From an uncultured Bacteroidales bacterium (GTDB lineage: Bacteria > Bacteroidota > Bacteroidia > Bacteroidales > UBA932), in NCBI GenBank assembly GCA_900319405.1, contig ONOH01000019.1, forward strand, positions 1-33,907: 33,907 bases of DNA. Reading direction: 5' to 3'. Positions 32,298 to 33,907 of the stretch are shown in pieces. The notes beneath the pieces are model-generated. The model was not told where the DNA came from, did not search any database, and saw only the letters and a list, made by a program, of their open reading frames with translations. The position numbers and the translations under genes are program-made. The stretch's first letter is position 1, and each line of letters begins with the position of its first letter.

Positions 32298-32891
32298 CTC
32301 TGCGTCTATCCGGTCGGTGATGAGGGCGAAGTCTTCCGGCCGGTTGAGGAAATCCAGCCGGTCGGCATCCACGATGATGAGCTTTCCCTTGTAGGAGGCT
32401 ATCCACTGCTCGTATCGCTGGTTGAGGCCGCCCAGGTATTCGATAGAGATGGACTGTTCGTAGTCCCTGCCGCGTTTTTGGATCTGCGCCACCAGATGCT
32501 CGATGCTGGAGCGCAGGTATATCATCAGGTCCGGCTCCCTCACCACCTCCATCATCACGTTGTAGGTGTCCATGTAGGTGTTGTAGTCCCTTTCCGAGAG
32601 GTTCCCCTGGGCATAGTTGTTGGCCACGAAGATGTGTACGCCCTCCATCAGGGTGCGGTCCTGGATGACCACCTCCTTGGATTTGGCGATCTCCAGGGTG
32701 TCGTGCAGGCGCTGCTGCAGGAAGTACATCTCCAGGGCGAAGGACCAGCGCTTGATGTCGGCGTAGTAGTCTGCCAGATAAGGATTGTACGTGACGGATT
32801 CGAACTTGGGCGTCCAGCCGTAGTGGTGGGCCAGAAGGGTGGTGAGCGTGGTTTTTCCGCTGCCGATATTGCCTGCGATACCGATGTGCAT
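32280..32891 (-). CDS. Deoxynucleoside kinase, copy B
   Basis: The 203-residue paralogue of copy A aligns without gaps from MHIGIAGNIGSGKTT to IDAELFGLF. P-loop at 7-15. The DRS-type motif is QDRTLMEGVHIFVANN, so the Tyr and Asp of copy A's RTIYEDARIF are replaced by Met and Gly. This alters the substrate pocket and suggests a different base preference. The start at 32891 is set by identity with copy A; the longer open frame covers the promoter. It is divergent from the hydrolase gene across a short shared promoter region. Confidence 0.92.
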   Translation of the reverse strand: MHIGIAGNIGSGKTTLTTLLAHHYGWTPKFESVTYNPYLADYYADIKRWSFALEMYFLQQRLHDTLEIAKSKEVVIQDRTLMEGVHIFVANNYAQGNLSERDYNTYMDTYNVMMEVVREPDLMIYLRSSIEHLVAQIQKRGRDYEQSISIEYLGGLNQRYEQWIASYKGKLIIVDADRLDFLNRPEDFALITDRIDAELFGLF

Positions 32892-32905
32892 GCCAGAAAG
32901 GATCT

Positions 32906-32945
32906 CTTTGTTTACAAAGTTGGTAAAAATATCGTAAATTTGCAA
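32906..32945. promoter_or_regulatory. Overlapping divergent promoters with an inverted repeat
   Basis: Plus strand: TAAATTTG at 32935-32942, with TTTG at 32907-32910 (24-bp spacer), for the hydrolase gene. Minus strand: CAACTTTG at 32922-32915, with TTG at 32945-32943 (20-bp spacer), for kinase copy B. CTTTGT-TT-ACAAAG (32906-32919) is an inverted repeat lying over both, and could be an operator. Confidence 0.5.
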
Positions 32946-32965
32946 CGGATAACCAAGCCGCAAAA

Positions 32966-33634
32966 ATGCTTCATTCCAGATTATTCTCTTTCAATCCCCT
33001 GGGTACCAACTGTGTGGTCCTGTGGGAAGACGGAAGTTCCGCGTGCACGGTCGTAGACCCCGGAATGTCATCGGCCGATGGAACGAAGGAGCTGACGGAT
33101 TTTTTTGACAGCCACAAGCTTACGCCGGATGCCATCCTTTTGACTCACGGCCATTTCGACCATGTCTGGGGCGTGGAGAAGCTCCTGGCCCTGTACCCGG
33201 TTCCCGTCTATCTGCATCCGCTGGACAAGGATATCATGGACAAAATGGGCGCGGGTTCACGGATGATGGAATCCTTCTCCTTCCTAAGGCACGATTTCCC
33301 GACAGTGGACATTGCAGACGGGGACGTCATCACTACGGGAGGAGCGGCCTGGAAGGTAATCCACACCCCCGGACACACCCCCGGCGGCGTGTGTTACTAC
33401 TCGGCCGAAAACCGCCTTCTCCTTAGCGGAGACACGCTTTTTGCCGGCAGCATCGGCCGCACCGACCTGGCCGGCGGGGACTACGACGCCCTGATGGCCT
33501 CCATCAGGGAAAAACTGCTGGTCCTCCCCGGAGATACCGATGTCATCCCCGGCCACGGCCAGCCCACCTCCATAGCCTCCGAAGGTATGTACAATCCGTT
33601 TCTGGAACCGTTCAACGAACCAATGGAAGAATGA
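32966..33634 (+). CDS. Metallo-beta-lactamase-fold hydrolase (glyoxalase II-like)
   Basis: Zinc hydrolase of 222 residues. The metal-binding motif THGHFDH (60-66) is followed by GHTPGGVCYY, the LLSGDTLFAGSIGRTDL strand with its bridging Asp, and PGHGQPTS near the C-terminus. This pattern matches the hydroxyacylglutathione hydrolase-like proteins common in bacteria; the real thioester or ester substrate is unknown. The stop overlaps the birA start by 4 bp. Confidence 0.9.
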   Translation: MLHSRLFSFNPLGTNCVVLWEDGSSACTVVDPGMSSADGTKELTDFFDSHKLTPDAILLTHGHFDHVWGVEKLLALYPVPVYLHPLDKDIMDKMGAGSRMMESFSFLRHDFPTVDIADGDVITTGGAAWKVIHTPGHTPGGVCYYSAENRLLLSGDTLFAGSIGRTDLAGGDYDALMASIREKLLVLPGDTDVIPGHGQPTSIASEGMYNPFLEPFNEPMEE

Positions 33635-33907
33635 GAATCATCTGGATAGACACCATAGACTCCACCAATTCCGAGGTGCTGCGCCATCCGGAGGCCTATC
33701 CTTCCCGGACGGTGCTGGCTGCCTTTGAGCAGACGGCCGGCCGGGGACAACGCGGAAACTCCTGGTTCTCCGAGCCCGGGAAAAACCTTACCTTCAGCAT
33801 TGTCCTCAAGTTTCGGGAAGGCCAGTTACCCGCCAGGCGTGCCCACTGGCTCAACTACCTGATGTCCTATGCCGTTACCGCTTTCCTGGAAGAGGAAGGG
33901 CTGCATC
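33631..33907 (+). CDS. birA: Biotin-[acetyl-CoA carboxylase] ligase, 3' truncated by the window edge
   Basis: The first 92 residues are visible: MRIIWIDTIDSTNSEVLR, then AAFEQTAGRGQRGNSWFSEP, with the ATP/biotin loop GRGQRG, and GKNLTFSIVLKF. This is the catalytic domain of BirA/BPL, which attaches biotin to the carboxylase carrier protein. The N-terminal helix-turn-helix repressor domain of E. coli BirA is absent, so it is the non-regulatory type. The ATG overlaps the hydrolase stop (ATGA). Confidence 0.9.
   Translation, partial: MRIIWIDTIDSTNSEVLRHPEAYPSRTVLAAFEQTAGRGQRGNSWFSEPGKNLTFSIVLKFREGQLPARRAHWLNYLMSYAVTAFLEEEGLH

Overview
The window looks like chromosomal DNA of a moderately GC-rich member of the Bacteroidales. 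The evidence is a SusC/SusD pair, many promoters of the Bacteroidetes type (TTTG, about 20 bp, then TAnnTTTG), almost no Shine-Dalgarno sequences, lipoprotein signal peptides, and housekeeping proteins that read like Bacteroides orthologues. An uncultured gut lineage such as Cryptobacteroides would fit, but that assignment is an inference. No rRNA, tRNA, transposase, phage gene or CRISPR array was found.

Left part (1-7.2 kb), accessory. A partial leucine-rich-repeat protein enters from the left edge. It is followed by about 0.5 kb of intergenic DNA holding two palindromic repeats, two hairpin terminators and the 3' remnant of a lipoprotein gene. Next come a small unknown gene and a SusC/SusD outer-membrane uptake pair. 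The intact paralogue of the remnant lies just beyond SusD, so the SusC/SusD segment sits between two direct repeats of about 165 bp.

Middle part (7.2-17.8 kb), mostly housekeeping: folD, cysS, exonuclease III, a threonine-aldolase-family enzyme, a small membrane protein, a PfkB (adenosine-kinase-like) kinase, a YbhN-type membrane protein overlapping aroE, ssb, a SpoU/TrmH RNA methyltransferase and lysS. Two members of a short dispersed repeat family lie in or at genes here. One supplies the likely start codon of exonuclease III. The other, a paired inverted copy, is read in frame inside the RNA methyltransferase.

Right part (17.9-33.9 kb). Two GH13 lipoproteins, one predicted surface-facing and one resembling SusA, form a tight operon with a TGS/uridine-kinase-like nucleoside kinase. 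An oxidoreductase and uvrA follow on the other strand. Then come a phosphoribosyltransferase-like protein overlapping a CodB-type cytosine permease, an acyl-CoA ligase coupled to a GNAT acetyltransferase, two tandem deoxynucleoside kinases, a metallo-beta-lactamase-fold hydrolase and the start of birA.

Nucleoside and nucleobase salvage is strongly represented: a PfkB kinase, a TGS-type kinase, the PRTase plus CodB pair and two dNKs. The least described unit is the PRTase-like gene translationally coupled to codB. The most unusual DNA-level observations are the in-frame repeat-derived peptide and the repeated placement of the -7 promoter box only a few bases before the start codon.
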